From Tenggerimyces flavus (lineage in GTDB: Bacteria; Actinomycetota; Actinomycetes; Propionibacteriales; Actinopolymorphaceae), in contig NZ_JAFBCM010000001.1 in the NCBI RefSeq assembly GCF_016907715.1, positions 1,488,001 to 1,552,000 of the forward strand: a stretch of 64,000 nucleotides of DNA, given 5' to 3'. Shown here one piece after another: positions 33,075 through 41,499 of this stretch; the first letter of the stretch is position 1; the number at the start of each line of letters is the position of its first letter. Made by a program: the position numbers and the translations under genes. The notes below the pieces were generated by a model. It made no database searches, was not told the origin of the DNA, and worked only from the letters and a program-made list of their open reading frames with translations.

Positions 33075-33932
33075 ATGTCCGTTCGCTCTACTCATCGCCG
33101 CCAGCTGGTCCGCTCCCGTCAGGCGGGGCTGGCTCTTGGGCTGGCTGCCGGGCTGGCCGCGCTCGCCTGGGCGCCGGCCGCGGCCGCCGATACCGGGGGA
33201 GAGGCCACCGTCTCGGTGCTGCACGGCGTGCCCGGCGCCACCGTCGACGTGTACGCCAACGGTAAGGAGTTGCTGGCCGGGTTCGAGCCGGGCACCCTCA
33301 CCGATCCGCTGCAGCTACCAGCGGGAACGTACGACTTGAAGGTCGTCGCCGAGGGTGCGGGCGCCGACGGCGAGGCGGTGCTCCAGGCCGACGACGTCGC
33401 GGTCCCGGCGGACGTGAACGTCACTGTCGTCGCGCATCTCGACGCCTCCGGCAAGCCCGTGCTCACGCCATTCGTCAACGACGTCTCGAAGGTTGATCCG
33501 GGCAAGGCGAGGTTGACAGTCCGACACACCGCGGCCGCTCCCGCTGTCGACGTTCGCGCCGGCGGCAAACCCGCGTTCGAGGCGCTGACGAATCCGAAGG
33601 AGGCCAAGGCCGACCTGCCTGCTGGCACGATCTCCGCCGATGTTGTTCTCGCGGGAACGTCCACCGTGGCGATCGGACCTGCCGACCTCGACCTGAAGGA
33701 AGGCACGAACACGATCGTCTACGCCTGGGGTAGCGCTGAGGACTCGAACCTCGAGCTCGCCGTCCAGACCATCACTGGTCTGCACCACAGCCCGACAGGC
33801 GTGCCGGGCGGAACGGGCGGTGCCGCGAGCCAGACTGGGGCGTTGCCGTGGACGGTCTGGCTGATCGGTGCGGCTCTCATCGCTGCTGTCGCGATCGGTG
33901 TACTCAGGTCGAGAGTCCGCACGCGTTCGTGA
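33075..33932 (+). CDS. Secreted DUF4397 domain protein with C-terminal membrane anchor
   Basis: A 285-residue protein. ATG 33075 follows GGAGG. Signal peptide: RSTHRRQLVRSRQAGLALGLAAGL region ending at AAA. The outer part is a DUF4397 beta domain: ATVSVLHGVPGATVDVYANG, PLQLPAGTYDLKVVAEG, LTVRHTAAAPAVDVRAGG. It ends in a Gly/Thr-rich linker, a membrane helix (LPWTVWLIGAALIAAVAIGV) and an Arg-rich tail (RSRVRTRS), which is typical of cell-wall sorting or anchoring ends, although no LPxTG motif is clear. It overlaps by 4 bp a class F sortase gene, with which DUF4397 genes are often paired. Confidence 0.87.
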   Translation: MSVRSTHRRQLVRSRQAGLALGLAAGLAALAWAPAAAADTGGEATVSVLHGVPGATVDVYANGKELLAGFEPGTLTDPLQLPAGTYDLKVVAEGAGADGEAVLQADDVAVPADVNVTVVAHLDASGKPVLTPFVNDVSKVDPGKARLTVRHTAAAPAVDVRAGGKPAFEALTNPKEAKADLPAGTISADVVLAGTSTVAIGPADLDLKEGTNTIVYAWGSAEDSNLELAVQTITGLHHSPTGVPGGTGGAASQTGALPWTVWLIGAALIAAVAIGVLRSRVRTRS

Positions 33933-34603
33933 GTCCGTACGCGATCGCCGTGGCCACTGCCCTAGCTGTGGCAGCGGCAGCGGGCTGCGCCGCCCAGACG
34001 TCCGTGCCCGCGGTGTCGGCCCCGGCCGCGTCGCCTTCGGTGTCCCCGTCCCCAGAACCGTCTGCGGTGGCACCGTCCCGGCTGGCGACTGCCACGCCGC
34101 GGGTACGGGCCCACTCGGCCGCGCCGCCTCGGGTCCGGCGCGAACGAGTTCCGATCGGCGTCCGGATCGTCGAGATCGGACTCGCCGTCCCGGTCGACCC
34201 GGTGGGGATCGCGGAGTCGGGCAGGTTCGCCGGGCAGCTGGACCTCCCCGATGATCCGGCCCGGCTGGGCTGGTACAGGTACGGCGCGTCCCCGTCGAGC
34301 CTGGCCGGCTCGGTCGTACTCGGCGGCCACCTCGACACCCGCGCCGATGGCATCGGTCCGCTCGTCAAGCTGCGCGGCCTGAAAGCGGGTGACCGCATCG
34401 TCGTCACCCTCAGCGGCGGCGGGTCGGTCGCGTACCGCACCAAGTCGGTGACTCGCGTCGCGAAGCGGGCCGTCGACACCGACCAGCTGTTCGATCGGGG
34501 CGGACCCCGGCGGCTGTACGTCATCACCTGCGCGGGTCGATATGTCCGCGAGAAGGGCGGCTACCAGGACAATCTCGTCGTCATGGCCGTCCCGGAGGAC
34601 TGA
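33929..34603 (+). CDS. Class F sortase
   Basis: A 224-residue extracellular enzyme. GTG start in a GTGA overlap with the DUF4397 gene. An N-terminal hydrophobic stretch (YAIAVATALAVAAAAGC) gives a signal with a lipobox-like AAGC, then an Ala/Pro/Ser linker. The sortase barrel includes PVDPVGIAESGRF, LGWYRYGASPSSLAGSVVLG, catalytic His134 in GGHLDT and Cys201 in YVITCAGRY, then YQDNLVVMA. Sortases F cleave or anchor surface proteins; the DUF4397 protein encoded just before is the probable partner, though its sorting signal is not obvious. Confidence 0.88.
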   Translation: MSPYAIAVATALAVAAAAGCAAQTSVPAVSAPAASPSVSPSPEPSAVAPSRLATATPRVRAHSAAPPRVRRERVPIGVRIVEIGLAVPVDPVGIAESGRFAGQLDLPDDPARLGWYRYGASPSSLAGSVVLGGHLDTRADGIGPLVKLRGLKAGDRIVVTLSGGGSVAYRTKSVTRVAKRAVDTDQLFDRGGPRRLYVITCAGRYVREKGGYQDNLVVMAVPED

Positions 34604-34621
34604 CGAATCCGGACCTCATCC

Positions 34622-34645
34622 AACCCTGACCAGCCGCACCGCGTC
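34622..34645 (+). promoter_or_regulatory. Possible ECF-type promoter
   Basis: AACC (34622-34625) and CGTC (34642-34645) are 16 bp apart, the spacing and core of many ECF sigma promoters (AAC and CGTC). A start site about 8 bp further on would leave a leader near 11 nt before the GTG of the sigma gene. It would mean autoregulation; tentative. Confidence 0.3.
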
Positions 34646-34663
34646 AGCCGCTATCGTGCGAAC

Positions 34664-35248
34664 GTGACGTCCAGTCCGGCCGGCGACGCCTCGGCAGCCG
34701 ATGCGGCAGCCCGACTCGCGAAGGGCTTTGCCGACGGTGACGAGGACAGCCTCGGCGAGGCCTACCGCCGCTGGTCACCGCTCGTCTACACCCTCGCCCT
34801 GCGCAGCCTCGGCGAGCGCGCCGATGCCGAAGACGTCACTCAGCAGGTGTTCGTCTCGGCGTGGCGCGGGCGAGCGACGTACGACCCTGGCAGTGGACCC
34901 CTCGGCGCCTGGCTGACCGGCATCGCCCGGCACCGGATCGCCGACCGCCACGCTGCCCGGGCCCGCGACCAGCGCACGGCAGCGAAGCTGGCGACCTCCG
35001 AAAACCCGCCCCCGGCGGGGGAAAGACCTGACCCGGTCGCCGATCCCCTGGTCGACCGGCTCGTACTCGCCGACGAGCTCGACCAGCTCGAGGACCCGCG
35101 CCGAGCCATCCTTAGGCTCGCCTTCTACGAAGATCAGACATACCCGCAGATCGCGGATCGGCTCGGCCTGCCGTTGGGCACGGTCAAGAGCCACATCCGG
35201 CGGGGGCTGCTTTTCCTGCGTGCTCGCTTGAAGGAGGTGGACCAGTGA
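34664..35248 (+). CDS. ECF-type RNA polymerase sigma factor
   Basis: A 194-residue sigma factor with GTG start. Region 2: [49 protein letters not shown] segment (actual [16 protein letters not shown]). Region 4: [40 protein letters not shown]. Similar to SigK/ECF19-like factors. Its stop overlaps the start of the anti-sigma gene (GTGA), the usual arrangement. With the DUF4397/sortase genes just upstream, it probably answers to an envelope or redox signal. Confidence 0.92.
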   Translation: MTSSPAGDASAADAAARLAKGFADGDEDSLGEAYRRWSPLVYTLALRSLGERADAEDVTQQVFVSAWRGRATYDPGSGPLGAWLTGIARHRIADRHAARARDQRTAAKLATSENPPPAGERPDPVADPLVDRLVLADELDQLEDPRRAILRLAFYEDQTYPQIADRLGLPLGTVKSHIRRGLLFLRARLKEVDQ

Positions 35249-35922
35249 CGCACCTCGATGCCGAGTGGCTCGCTCAGTGGGCGTGGGATGGGACGCCTCC
35301 GGACACTCACGCCACGGACCACCTCAGGGAGTGCGAACGGTGCGCCGCCGAGCTCGCCGAGCTGCGGGAAACCGTACGTGTCGCCCGGACCCTCGAGCCG
35401 CTGGAAGCCCCACCGGGCCAGGTGTGGGAACGCATCACCGTCGAACTCCAACCCTCGGTAGCCCCGCAGGAACGGAAGCGGCGGTGGCCACGGCGCAGAA
35501 CGGTGCTCCTCGCCACCGCGGCCGTCGCCGCGGGCATCGTGCTCGGCGTCCTCGGATCGCGAGTGCTCTGGCCGACAGGCTCGCCCGCCGATCGCGTCGC
35601 CGAAGCACGCCTGGCTCCGCTGGAAGGCAAGAACGGCTCCGGCGTGGCCGACCTGCTCCGCACCGACACCGGCCTGCAGCTGCGACTGACAGCCGACGGT
35701 CTCCCGACACCCACGGGCTTCTACGAGGTGTGGATGATCAACCAGGACGGCCGGCGCATGGTGTCACTCGGTGTCCTCGAGCCCGGCGGCCCTGCCACCT
35801 TCGCCGTGCCCACCGGCCTGACCAGCCAGGGCTACACCATCGTCGATGTCTCGCTCGAACCGTTCGACGGCCAACCCGAACACTCCCGCGACAGCATCAT
35901 CCGCGGCACCCTGCCGAACTAG
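35245..35922 (+). CDS. Zinc-type anti-sigma factor (RskA-like)
   Basis: A 225-residue single-pass membrane protein. The cytoplasmic N-terminus contains the zinc-associated anti-sigma pattern H-x3-C-x2-C in [13 protein letters not shown]. One helix ([20 protein letters not shown]) follows RRWPRRR, and the outer part is the RskA-type domain: [54 protein letters not shown]. It should hold the adjacent ECF sigma factor inactive until a signal releases it. Confidence 0.9.
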   Translation: MTHLDAEWLAQWAWDGTPPDTHATDHLRECERCAAELAELRETVRVARTLEPLEAPPGQVWERITVELQPSVAPQERKRRWPRRRTVLLATAAVAAGIVLGVLGSRVLWPTGSPADRVAEARLAPLEGKNGSGVADLLRTDTGLQLRLTADGLPTPTGFYEVWMINQDGRRMVSLGVLEPGGPATFAVPTGLTSQGYTIVDVSLEPFDGQPEHSRDSIIRGTLPN

Positions 35923-35981
35923 CGGCGAGAACAGCCGCTGTCGCGACAGGTGCGGCGTACGGGGAGTCCGCAATGCATGAC

Positions 35982-36557
35982 TCAGGCGCAGAACTTGGGC
36001 ACGATGCCGTTGAGGTTCTGCACATACCTGGCCGGCACCCAGCCGCCGTCATAGAGCTGGTACCACCGAGGGTTGCCACCCACCACGGTGCTGTTCTTCT
36101 TGCAGATGGTGGAGATCTGAACGCCGTACTTCAGCGTTCCCAAAGCCTTGGCTGTCTGGCTCGGCGTGGCCCGAATGGTGAGCGACGGCTTCGCGGTCAC
36201 CTGGCCGTCCTTGGGCCGTGGGGCGCAGTACTTTGGTGCTGGGCCGACGTTGGCGACGTAGCGAGCGGGCATCCACGACATCTCCGAGGACCATCGGTTC
36301 GTGTGATACCAGAGCCGGTTGCCGTCAACGTCTGGCCCGTTGACCTTGCAGTAGATGTACGTGGTGTGTCCCTTCGGAAGAACTTCAAGCCTCTTGCCGT
36401 AGGTGGACGGGAACGTCCGGACAGCGACCTTCGACGTCGTCTTTCCCGCATACATGATCGGCTCTGACGCCTGGGCACCGGTGGCCACCAAGCTCACTGC
36501 TGGTACCGCGACAGCGGCTACGACGCCAATCGCGAGCATACGAAGAGATTTCTGCAT
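35982..36557 (-). CDS. Secreted double bacterial-SH3-like protein
   Basis: A 191-residue secreted protein. Signal peptide MQKSLRMLAIGVVAAVAVPA, cleaving near AQA. The mature part holds two SH3b-like repeats with matching ends: VRTFPSTYGKRLEVLPKGHT...WMPARYVANVG...KYCA and IRATPSQTAKALGTLKYGVQ...WVPARYVQNLN...KFCA. Each has two cysteines. SH3b domains commonly bind cell-wall peptides or surfaces. It stands alone, convergent with the anti-sigma gene (59-bp gap), and divergent from another small secreted protein. Confidence 0.82.
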   Translation of the reverse strand: MQKSLRMLAIGVVAAVAVPAVSLVATGAQASEPIMYAGKTTSKVAVRTFPSTYGKRLEVLPKGHTTYIYCKVNGPDVDGNRLWYHTNRWSSEMSWMPARYVANVGPAPKYCAPRPKDGQVTAKPSLTIRATPSQTAKALGTLKYGVQISTICKKNSTVVGGNPRWYQLYDGGWVPARYVQNLNGIVPKFCA

Positions 36558-36701
36558 GTGAACCGTTCCCTCCCATGGTTCGCCCCTACCTACCTAGGAG
36601 GAGTGCGCGACCGGTCGAAAGGTTGCATGGCGCAGCGCGGCCGCGGGTCGGTCTGTCGGGGCGCCCGCTCAGGTCACCTGTCCACGCAACGGTCAACGGC
36701 G

Positions 36702-36727
36702 AACGTTTCAGCTGTCGCTGAACCGTT
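36702..36727. promoter_or_regulatory. Imperfect inverted repeat upstream of a secreted protein gene
   Basis: AACGTTTCAG (36702-36711) and CTGAACCGTT (36718-36727) match as inverted copies at 9 of 10 positions with a 6-bp centre. It lies 57 bp ahead of the gene at 36785, in the 227-bp space shared with the divergent SH3-like gene. A regulator site is possible; none is known. Confidence 0.45.
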
Positions 36728-36784
36728 TCGGTCCGGCTGCTGACATTCCGTACGGTCCCCACACGAGTCCACGGGAAGGAAGGA

Positions 36785-37291
36785 ATGGGAATGCCTCGGG
36801 AAACCAGTCACAGCGGAGCCACGAGAGTCGGGCAGCGCACGTTCGCTGCCGCCATTGCCCTGTTGGTAAGTCTTTTCACGCTGGCCGCCACGCTGGGCCC
36901 AGCGCATGCCGCACCCGCGAGTGACACCGCTCCACGTGGAGTCGCGTCCGCCGCGGCGGAGGGGGAGCCGGCGACATCGCCGGGAGCCGCGGCCCGCTAC
37001 TTCTCGTGGAGCTCATCGGGGCATTCGTGCCCGCGCGGGTACGCATGTGCCATCGTGCGTGCCAAGGCTCTTCCTGGGTGGTGGGTCTTCAAGTTCTACG
37101 ACTACGGCACGTACCAGCTCCACCGCTGGAGCGGTACCGGGAGCCTCACCAATAACCAGACCGGTAGCGCGGCGATGCGACTCCTCGGGAGCGACAAGAA
37201 GCAGCGCCAGTGTGTGCGCCCTGGTCGCTCGGACAACAGCGTCAACTGGGGACCGGTCTACTACATCAGGCTGAGCACGAGTGGTTGCTAG
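36785..37291 (+). CDS. Small secreted protein, peptidase inhibitor I36-like
   Basis: A 168-residue protein. GGAAGGAAGGA lies directly ahead of the first ATG; a second ATG at 36791 is also possible. Signal peptide: QRTFAAAIALLVSLFTLAAT ending near HAA. The mature C-terminal part has CPRGYACAIVRAK, WWVFKFYDYGTYQLHRWSGT, NNQTGSA and a late Cys with VNWGPVYYIRLS. The Cys-x-x-G-x-x-C start and the YG/NNQTG pattern resemble small secreted I36-type inhibitors and related gamma-crystallin-like proteins of actinobacteria. Assignment is moderate; four cysteines suggest two disulfides. It precedes the module 2 DUF5937 gene. Confidence 0.7.
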   Translation: MGMPRETSHSGATRVGQRTFAAAIALLVSLFTLAATLGPAHAAPASDTAPRGVASAAAEGEPATSPGAAARYFSWSSSGHSCPRGYACAIVRAKALPGWWVFKFYDYGTYQLHRWSGTGSLTNNQTGSAAMRLLGSDKKQRQCVRPGRSDNSVNWGPVYYIRLSTSGC

Positions 37292-37306
37292 AACTCCGTA
37301 GTCGCC

Positions 37307-37350
37307 TGACAGACATCGGTCAGATCCTTGACAGGCCCGATCCGTAGCAT
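37307..37350 (+). promoter_or_regulatory. SARP-box promoter of the module 2 DUF5937 gene
   Basis: Hexamers TGACAG (37307-37312), GGTCAG (37318-37323) and TGACAG (37329-37334) repeat at exactly 11 bp. After heptamer TGACAGG come 8 bp, a G, and TAGCAT (37345-37350), a TANNNT -10. This matches the module 1 promoter in repeat sequence, period and distance to the -10. Expected user: a SARP regulator, probably the one encoded at 38420-41203 or its paralogue. Confidence 0.7.
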
Positions 37351-37389
37351 CCCCGCCGTCAGATGGTCGACGACGTCGGGGGTGCTGCG

Positions 37390-38376
37390 ATGTGGCGAGT
37401 TCAGCTCACGGCTGACGACGTGGCGCGAGTTCGGCTCGCCCGCGGGGCCGATCCCATGTGGGAGATCCTGCACAGCGTGCACGCCCTGGGATCGACCACT
37501 GGCGATGAGGTTTTCGGGCGGTGGCGGCGTCGCTGCCTGCGCAGCTCGATCCGTGGTCTCGGTGCGTTGACCCTGATGGCCCCCGCACTCGGCTATTCGC
37601 CCGACTTCCTCACCCCCGCGAGTGGCTCGCTGGATCTCGACGCCGGGATCGATGCCGTCCTGAGCACGCCGCGGCGCCAGTTGCGAGACGATCTAGGCAG
37701 GATCACTGGTCTTCGGAGGTACCCACCCTGGCTGGCCGATCTGGCGGCCGCGCGGCCTGGTGTGGTGCGCGAGCTCGGGGCTCTCCTCCGGCGCTACTTC
37801 CGCGCCGGCCTGGCCGCCGAGTGGGCCCAGATCCGCGCCCAGGTCAACGAGGAGCTGTTGCGGTGTGGCCGGAACCTCGCCGTCGGCGGTGTCAAGCACC
37901 TGCTGGCGACCGTCTCGCCGTGGATCCGCCCCGACGGAGACGCCCTCGTCCTCGCCGGCAAGCCGGGAACGGTCGACATCCACCTGCACGGCCGCGGACT
38001 CGTCCTGCAGCCGTCGTTCTTCGCGTACGACGACGTCTCGGTGCTGCGGGTGCCAGACCAGCCCGTGGTCCTCGCCTATCCCGTACGTCACCGCCTCGAC
38101 TGGTGCTCGGCCTCGGCGGCGGGTGCCCCCGAGCGCCAGCTCGCCACACTGATGGGTCGCACCCGGTCGCACGCGCTGCGGTTGCTGGCGACCGACGAAC
38201 GTACGACCAGCGAGCTGGCCGGCTGCCTCGGCCTGTCGATCGCGTCCGCCAGCCATGCGGCCAGGGTGCTCCGAGACGCGGGACTCGTGGTGAGCGACCA
38301 ACAGGGCAAGGCGGTTGTCCATCGCGCGTCGATGCTCGGCCACACCCTGCTCGGGCAGCCCGCCGGCAAGCACTGA
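37390..38376 (+). CDS. DUF5937/ArsR-like HTH regulator, module 2
   Basis: A 328-residue paralogue of the protein at 14153-15139, of identical length and alignable throughout: MWRVQLTADDVARVRLARGA versus MWRIHLTADDLARVRLATGA, DPMWEILHSVHA, QVNEELLRCGRNL, VLQPSFFAYDDVSVLRVPDQ, and the C-terminal winged helix SHALRLLATDERTTSELAGC, SIASASHAARVLRDAGLV. ATG 37390 is chosen over 37363 because it aligns with the paralogue and GGGGGTG precedes it. Its end faces a SARP gene (43-bp gap). Confidence 0.87.
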   Translation: MWRVQLTADDVARVRLARGADPMWEILHSVHALGSTTGDEVFGRWRRRCLRSSIRGLGALTLMAPALGYSPDFLTPASGSLDLDAGIDAVLSTPRRQLRDDLGRITGLRRYPPWLADLAAARPGVVRELGALLRRYFRAGLAAEWAQIRAQVNEELLRCGRNLAVGGVKHLLATVSPWIRPDGDALVLAGKPGTVDIHLHGRGLVLQPSFFAYDDVSVLRVPDQPVVLAYPVRHRLDWCSASAAGAPERQLATLMGRTRSHALRLLATDERTTSELAGCLGLSIASASHAARVLRDAGLVVSDQQGKAVVHRASMLGHTLLGQPAGKH

Positions 38377-38419
38377 CGCGAAGACCTGAATCACCACACC
38401 GGTACGAAGGCCCGATCGG

Positions 38420-41203
38420 CTAAGCATCCGACGCGAGGTCGGCGAGCTTCTCGCGGAGATCGGAGCGCGAGAGTTCTTCGGTGTCTGTCGCGCCGGTCGT
38501 CTCCACAAGGTGCAGCGCTTCCTCCCAACTGGCCCTGGCAGCGTGCGGGTCGCCGGCCGCCCGCTGCGCGTTGCCGAGACTTCGCAGACCGTACGCCAGC
38601 AGCCATCCACCGCAGAGCCGCCGGCGGACCTCGACCACACGCTCGAAGTACGAGGTCGCCTGGACGTGGTCGCCGCTGGCGAGGTGAACCGAACCCATCG
38701 TGTCGAGAGCGTAGGTCTGATCGAGTGCCTTTCCCTCCGAGCCCCACAGGCTGATCGACTCGGCGGCGGCCGCCTCAGCGTCCGCGTACCTCCCGAGCTC
38801 GGTGTACACCCCGGCCAGGTTGTTCAACTCCGTTGCTACGCGATCACCGACACCGTGGCGGCGTGCGTTTTCGATCGCATCCTCAATCGAGTTGGCGGCC
38901 TTGTCGAGGCTTCCCAAGGTCGAATACAGCAACCCGATGTTCCCCAGAGCGGCACTCGCGCCGAAGTGGTCGCCCAACGTCTCGTAAAGCTGGCCGGCGG
39001 AAATGTAGTAGCGCAAGGCCTGTTCGAACTCCTCCCGGACGTCATGGGTGCTGCCGAGCAGCATCAGCATCCGCGCCTCCGACAGATCGTCACCGATGGT
39101 CCGAGCCGATGCCAGCGCGAGCTCCAGCAGAGGGATGACATCAATCGGCAATCGGTGCAGGCGAACGTAGGAGCTGACCCCCCGAACCAGGTCGAAGATG
39201 TGGCGATGTTGACCGAACCGAGCCGCATCGGCGGTCATGGCGATCAGCGTCTCGAGCTCGGCCGCGAGCCAACTCATCGCGTGCCGTTCGTTGTCGAACG
39301 TCGCGGGTTCGACCTCTCCGGACGGCTCGTCGCCGGGTGGCAACTGGCTCAGGCCGGCAGCGGATCGGGCGTTCTCCGACGTACGGGCGTACCACTCGTA
39401 CAGGCGCCCCACAGCGCTCTCACGCTCGGCGATGTCATCATGATCCGCCGCCTGTTCCGCGGCGTAGGCGCGCACCAGGTCATGCATCGCGTAGCGGCCC
39501 GGCCGGGGCGAAGCCAGCAGGTGGACCTCGGCGAGGCGGTCCAGCAGCTTGGCCGCGACCGCGCGTTCGGAACCGGCGAGCGCCGAGGTGGCCGGGATGC
39601 CGATGCTCGCGCCCGGGAACAGACCGAGGAGCCGGAAGAGCCTCGCGCCGTCTCGTGCCAGCGCGTGGTAGGACCATGAGATCACTGCCCGCAGACTGGT
39701 GGTGGGGTCCTGGCCCGTCTCCAGGACATCGAGTCGTTCCTGCTCGCCACGGAGCTGGCTGACCAGCTCACCCACGGGGAGGTCCGGGTACCTGCCCGCA
39801 CGCTCGGCCGCGATGACGAGCCCGAGCGGAAGGTTCCCGCAGCGTGCCGCGAGCTCAGCGACCGAGTCGCGGTCATAGGGCACGGCCTGGGCATCGAGCC
39901 CTTGTGCCAGCAAGGCCTCCGCCTCGTTCGCCGGCAGGGCTTCCAAGGGAATCCCGCTCGCCCGCTCGCGTGCCGTCAGGCCCCGCAGCTGACTGCGACT
40001 CGTGATCAGGACCACGGCGCCGGCGCCAGGCAGCATCGGACGGACTTGGCCCGCGTCCCGCGCGTTGTCCAGGACGACCAGAACGCGTCGGTCCGCGAGC
40101 GTCGTCCGCAACAAGGCAGCCTGACCGTCGACACCCGCCGGGATCCGCTCGCCGGGCACCCCGAGCCCGCGCAGCATCGTGTCCAACGCCATGGCCGGTT
40201 CCATCGGCTCACCGGGCCCATAGCCACGAAGGTCGACGAACAGCTGACCATCAGGGAACCGTTCGCGGGCGCGGTGCCCCCAGCGGACCGCGAGAGCGGT
40301 CTTTCCGGTCCCACCGGCACCATGGACCGCGATGAGTGCCTGCCCCGCTTCGACCAGGGAGTCGAGTCTGCGCAGTTCCCGCACACGGCCGACGAAGTCG
40401 ACGGTGTCCGCTGGCAGCTGCCGCGGCACCTGGGGCCGGTCGGCCGGCGCCGTCACCGGGCCGGTCAGCTTGGCGCCGACGAGAAGTCCGGCGTAGATCG
40501 CCTGCAGCTCCCGACCCGGATCGATCCCGAGTTCTTCGGCCAGCCGGCTCCGGACCTGCTCGTACGCCGCCAGCGCGTCAGCTGGCCGGCCTGCTCGGTC
40601 GAGCGCCAGCAGCAGCCTCGTCCACAGCGGCTCCCGCAACGGATGCTCGGCGACCAGGTCCTGCAACTCCGGCACCGAACCCGCACCCCTCCCGGCCGTC
40701 AACTCCGCGTCGACTCGATCCTGTACAGCCGACAGATAGAGCTCGGTGAGCCGTCTGGCCTCCACCCCGCACAGCCAGTCCGACAGGGGCTCGGTGAACG
40801 GCCGCCCCCGCCACAGCGCGAGCGCTTCCTCGACAAGGGTGGTCGACCCCTCCGGCCCCGCCTTGGGCGCCAGGTCCAGTAGGTCAGCGAACCTCGATGC
40901 GTCGACAGCGTCCGGGCTGACCTGAAGGGTGTATCGGCCACCCTCGTTGGTGATGCGATCGTCGCCGAGGACGGTACGCAACCGACGTACGCAGGTGTAG
41001 AGAGCCCCACGCACATCCTCGGGCGGGTCGTCGCCCCACACCCGTTCGTAGAGGGTCTCCACCAGCAACGGCCGGCCCGCCGACAGCGCCAACACCGACA
41101 ACACCGACCACAAGCGCCGGCTACGAAGCTCCACCACCGCTCCGCCCACCCGGACCTCGAGCGGCCCGAGCAGCCCGACCTCCACCCGTGCCCCACGCGT
41201 CAC
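38420..41203 (-). CDS. SARP/AfsR-type regulator with NB-ARC and TPR, module 2
   Basis: A 927-residue paralogue of the SARP at 15302-18064. Winged helix: VEVGLLGPLEVRVGGAVVEL, LWSVLSVLALSAGRPLL, LYERVWGDDPPEDVRGALYT; activation domain to about 245; ATPase with Walker A G295AGGTGKT and VLVVLDNARDAGQV; then RPGRYAMHDLVRAYAAEQA and C-terminal TPR-like helices (GDHFGASAALGNIGLLYSTL). The GTG start at 41203 (MTRGARVEV) has only a weak ribosome site. Convergent with the DUF5937 paralogue, unlike module 1 where the pair is divergent. Confidence 0.92.
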   Translation of the reverse strand: MTRGARVEVGLLGPLEVRVGGAVVELRSRRLWSVLSVLALSAGRPLLVETLYERVWGDDPPEDVRGALYTCVRRLRTVLGDDRITNEGGRYTLQVSPDAVDASRFADLLDLAPKAGPEGSTTLVEEALALWRGRPFTEPLSDWLCGVEARRLTELYLSAVQDRVDAELTAGRGAGSVPELQDLVAEHPLREPLWTRLLLALDRAGRPADALAAYEQVRSRLAEELGIDPGRELQAIYAGLLVGAKLTGPVTAPADRPQVPRQLPADTVDFVGRVRELRRLDSLVEAGQALIAVHGAGGTGKTALAVRWGHRARERFPDGQLFVDLRGYGPGEPMEPAMALDTMLRGLGVPGERIPAGVDGQAALLRTTLADRRVLVVLDNARDAGQVRPMLPGAGAVVLITSRSQLRGLTARERASGIPLEALPANEAEALLAQGLDAQAVPYDRDSVAELAARCGNLPLGLVIAAERAGRYPDLPVGELVSQLRGEQERLDVLETGQDPTTSLRAVISWSYHALARDGARLFRLLGLFPGASIGIPATSALAGSERAVAAKLLDRLAEVHLLASPRPGRYAMHDLVRAYAAEQAADHDDIAERESAVGRLYEWYARTSENARSAAGLSQLPPGDEPSGEVEPATFDNERHAMSWLAAELETLIAMTADAARFGQHRHIFDLVRGVSSYVRLHRLPIDVIPLLELALASARTIGDDLSEARMLMLLGSTHDVREEFEQALRYYISAGQLYETLGDHFGASAALGNIGLLYSTLGSLDKAANSIEDAIENARRHGVGDRVATELNNLAGVYTELGRYADAEAAAAESISLWGSEGKALDQTYALDTMGSVHLASGDHVQATSYFERVVEVRRRLCGGWLLAYGLRSLGNAQRAAGDPHAARASWEEALHLVETTGATDTEELSRSDLREKLADLASDA

Positions 41204-41440
41204 CTGTGCCCCCTTCGACCGCCCACCCCCATCTCGCCAAACCCACAGGCTACTAGTTCGAACGACCCCTGCCCGAAAACCGCCCGACCACTGGATCGAA
41301 GTGGACGGCTATCAGGAGCACTAGCTTCGATCTTCATCTGGCGGTGGGTTCGTCCGGTCCGGGCCAGACCTGGGGCCAATGATCATGTTTACATGATCAT
41401 TGAGCCTTTTTCATCGTGGCGGCGTGGTGGCGGGTGTGGT

Positions 41441-41499
41441 GAGGCCCTCTTCGGTAGAAGTGCGATCGCCAAGATCAACTTCAAGCCGAAGAGGGCCTC
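41441..41499 (+). promoter_or_regulatory. Hairpin covering the transposase start
   Basis: GAGGCCCTCTTCGG (41441-41454) and CCGAAGAGGGCCTC (41486-41499) are perfect 14-bp inverted copies, and GAAGT/ACTTC inside extends the stem. The 3' arm contains the GAGGG ribosome site and ends directly at the ATG at 41500. RNA read in from outside the IS would fold and hide the start, a known way for insertion sequences to limit transposase. Confidence 0.7.
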
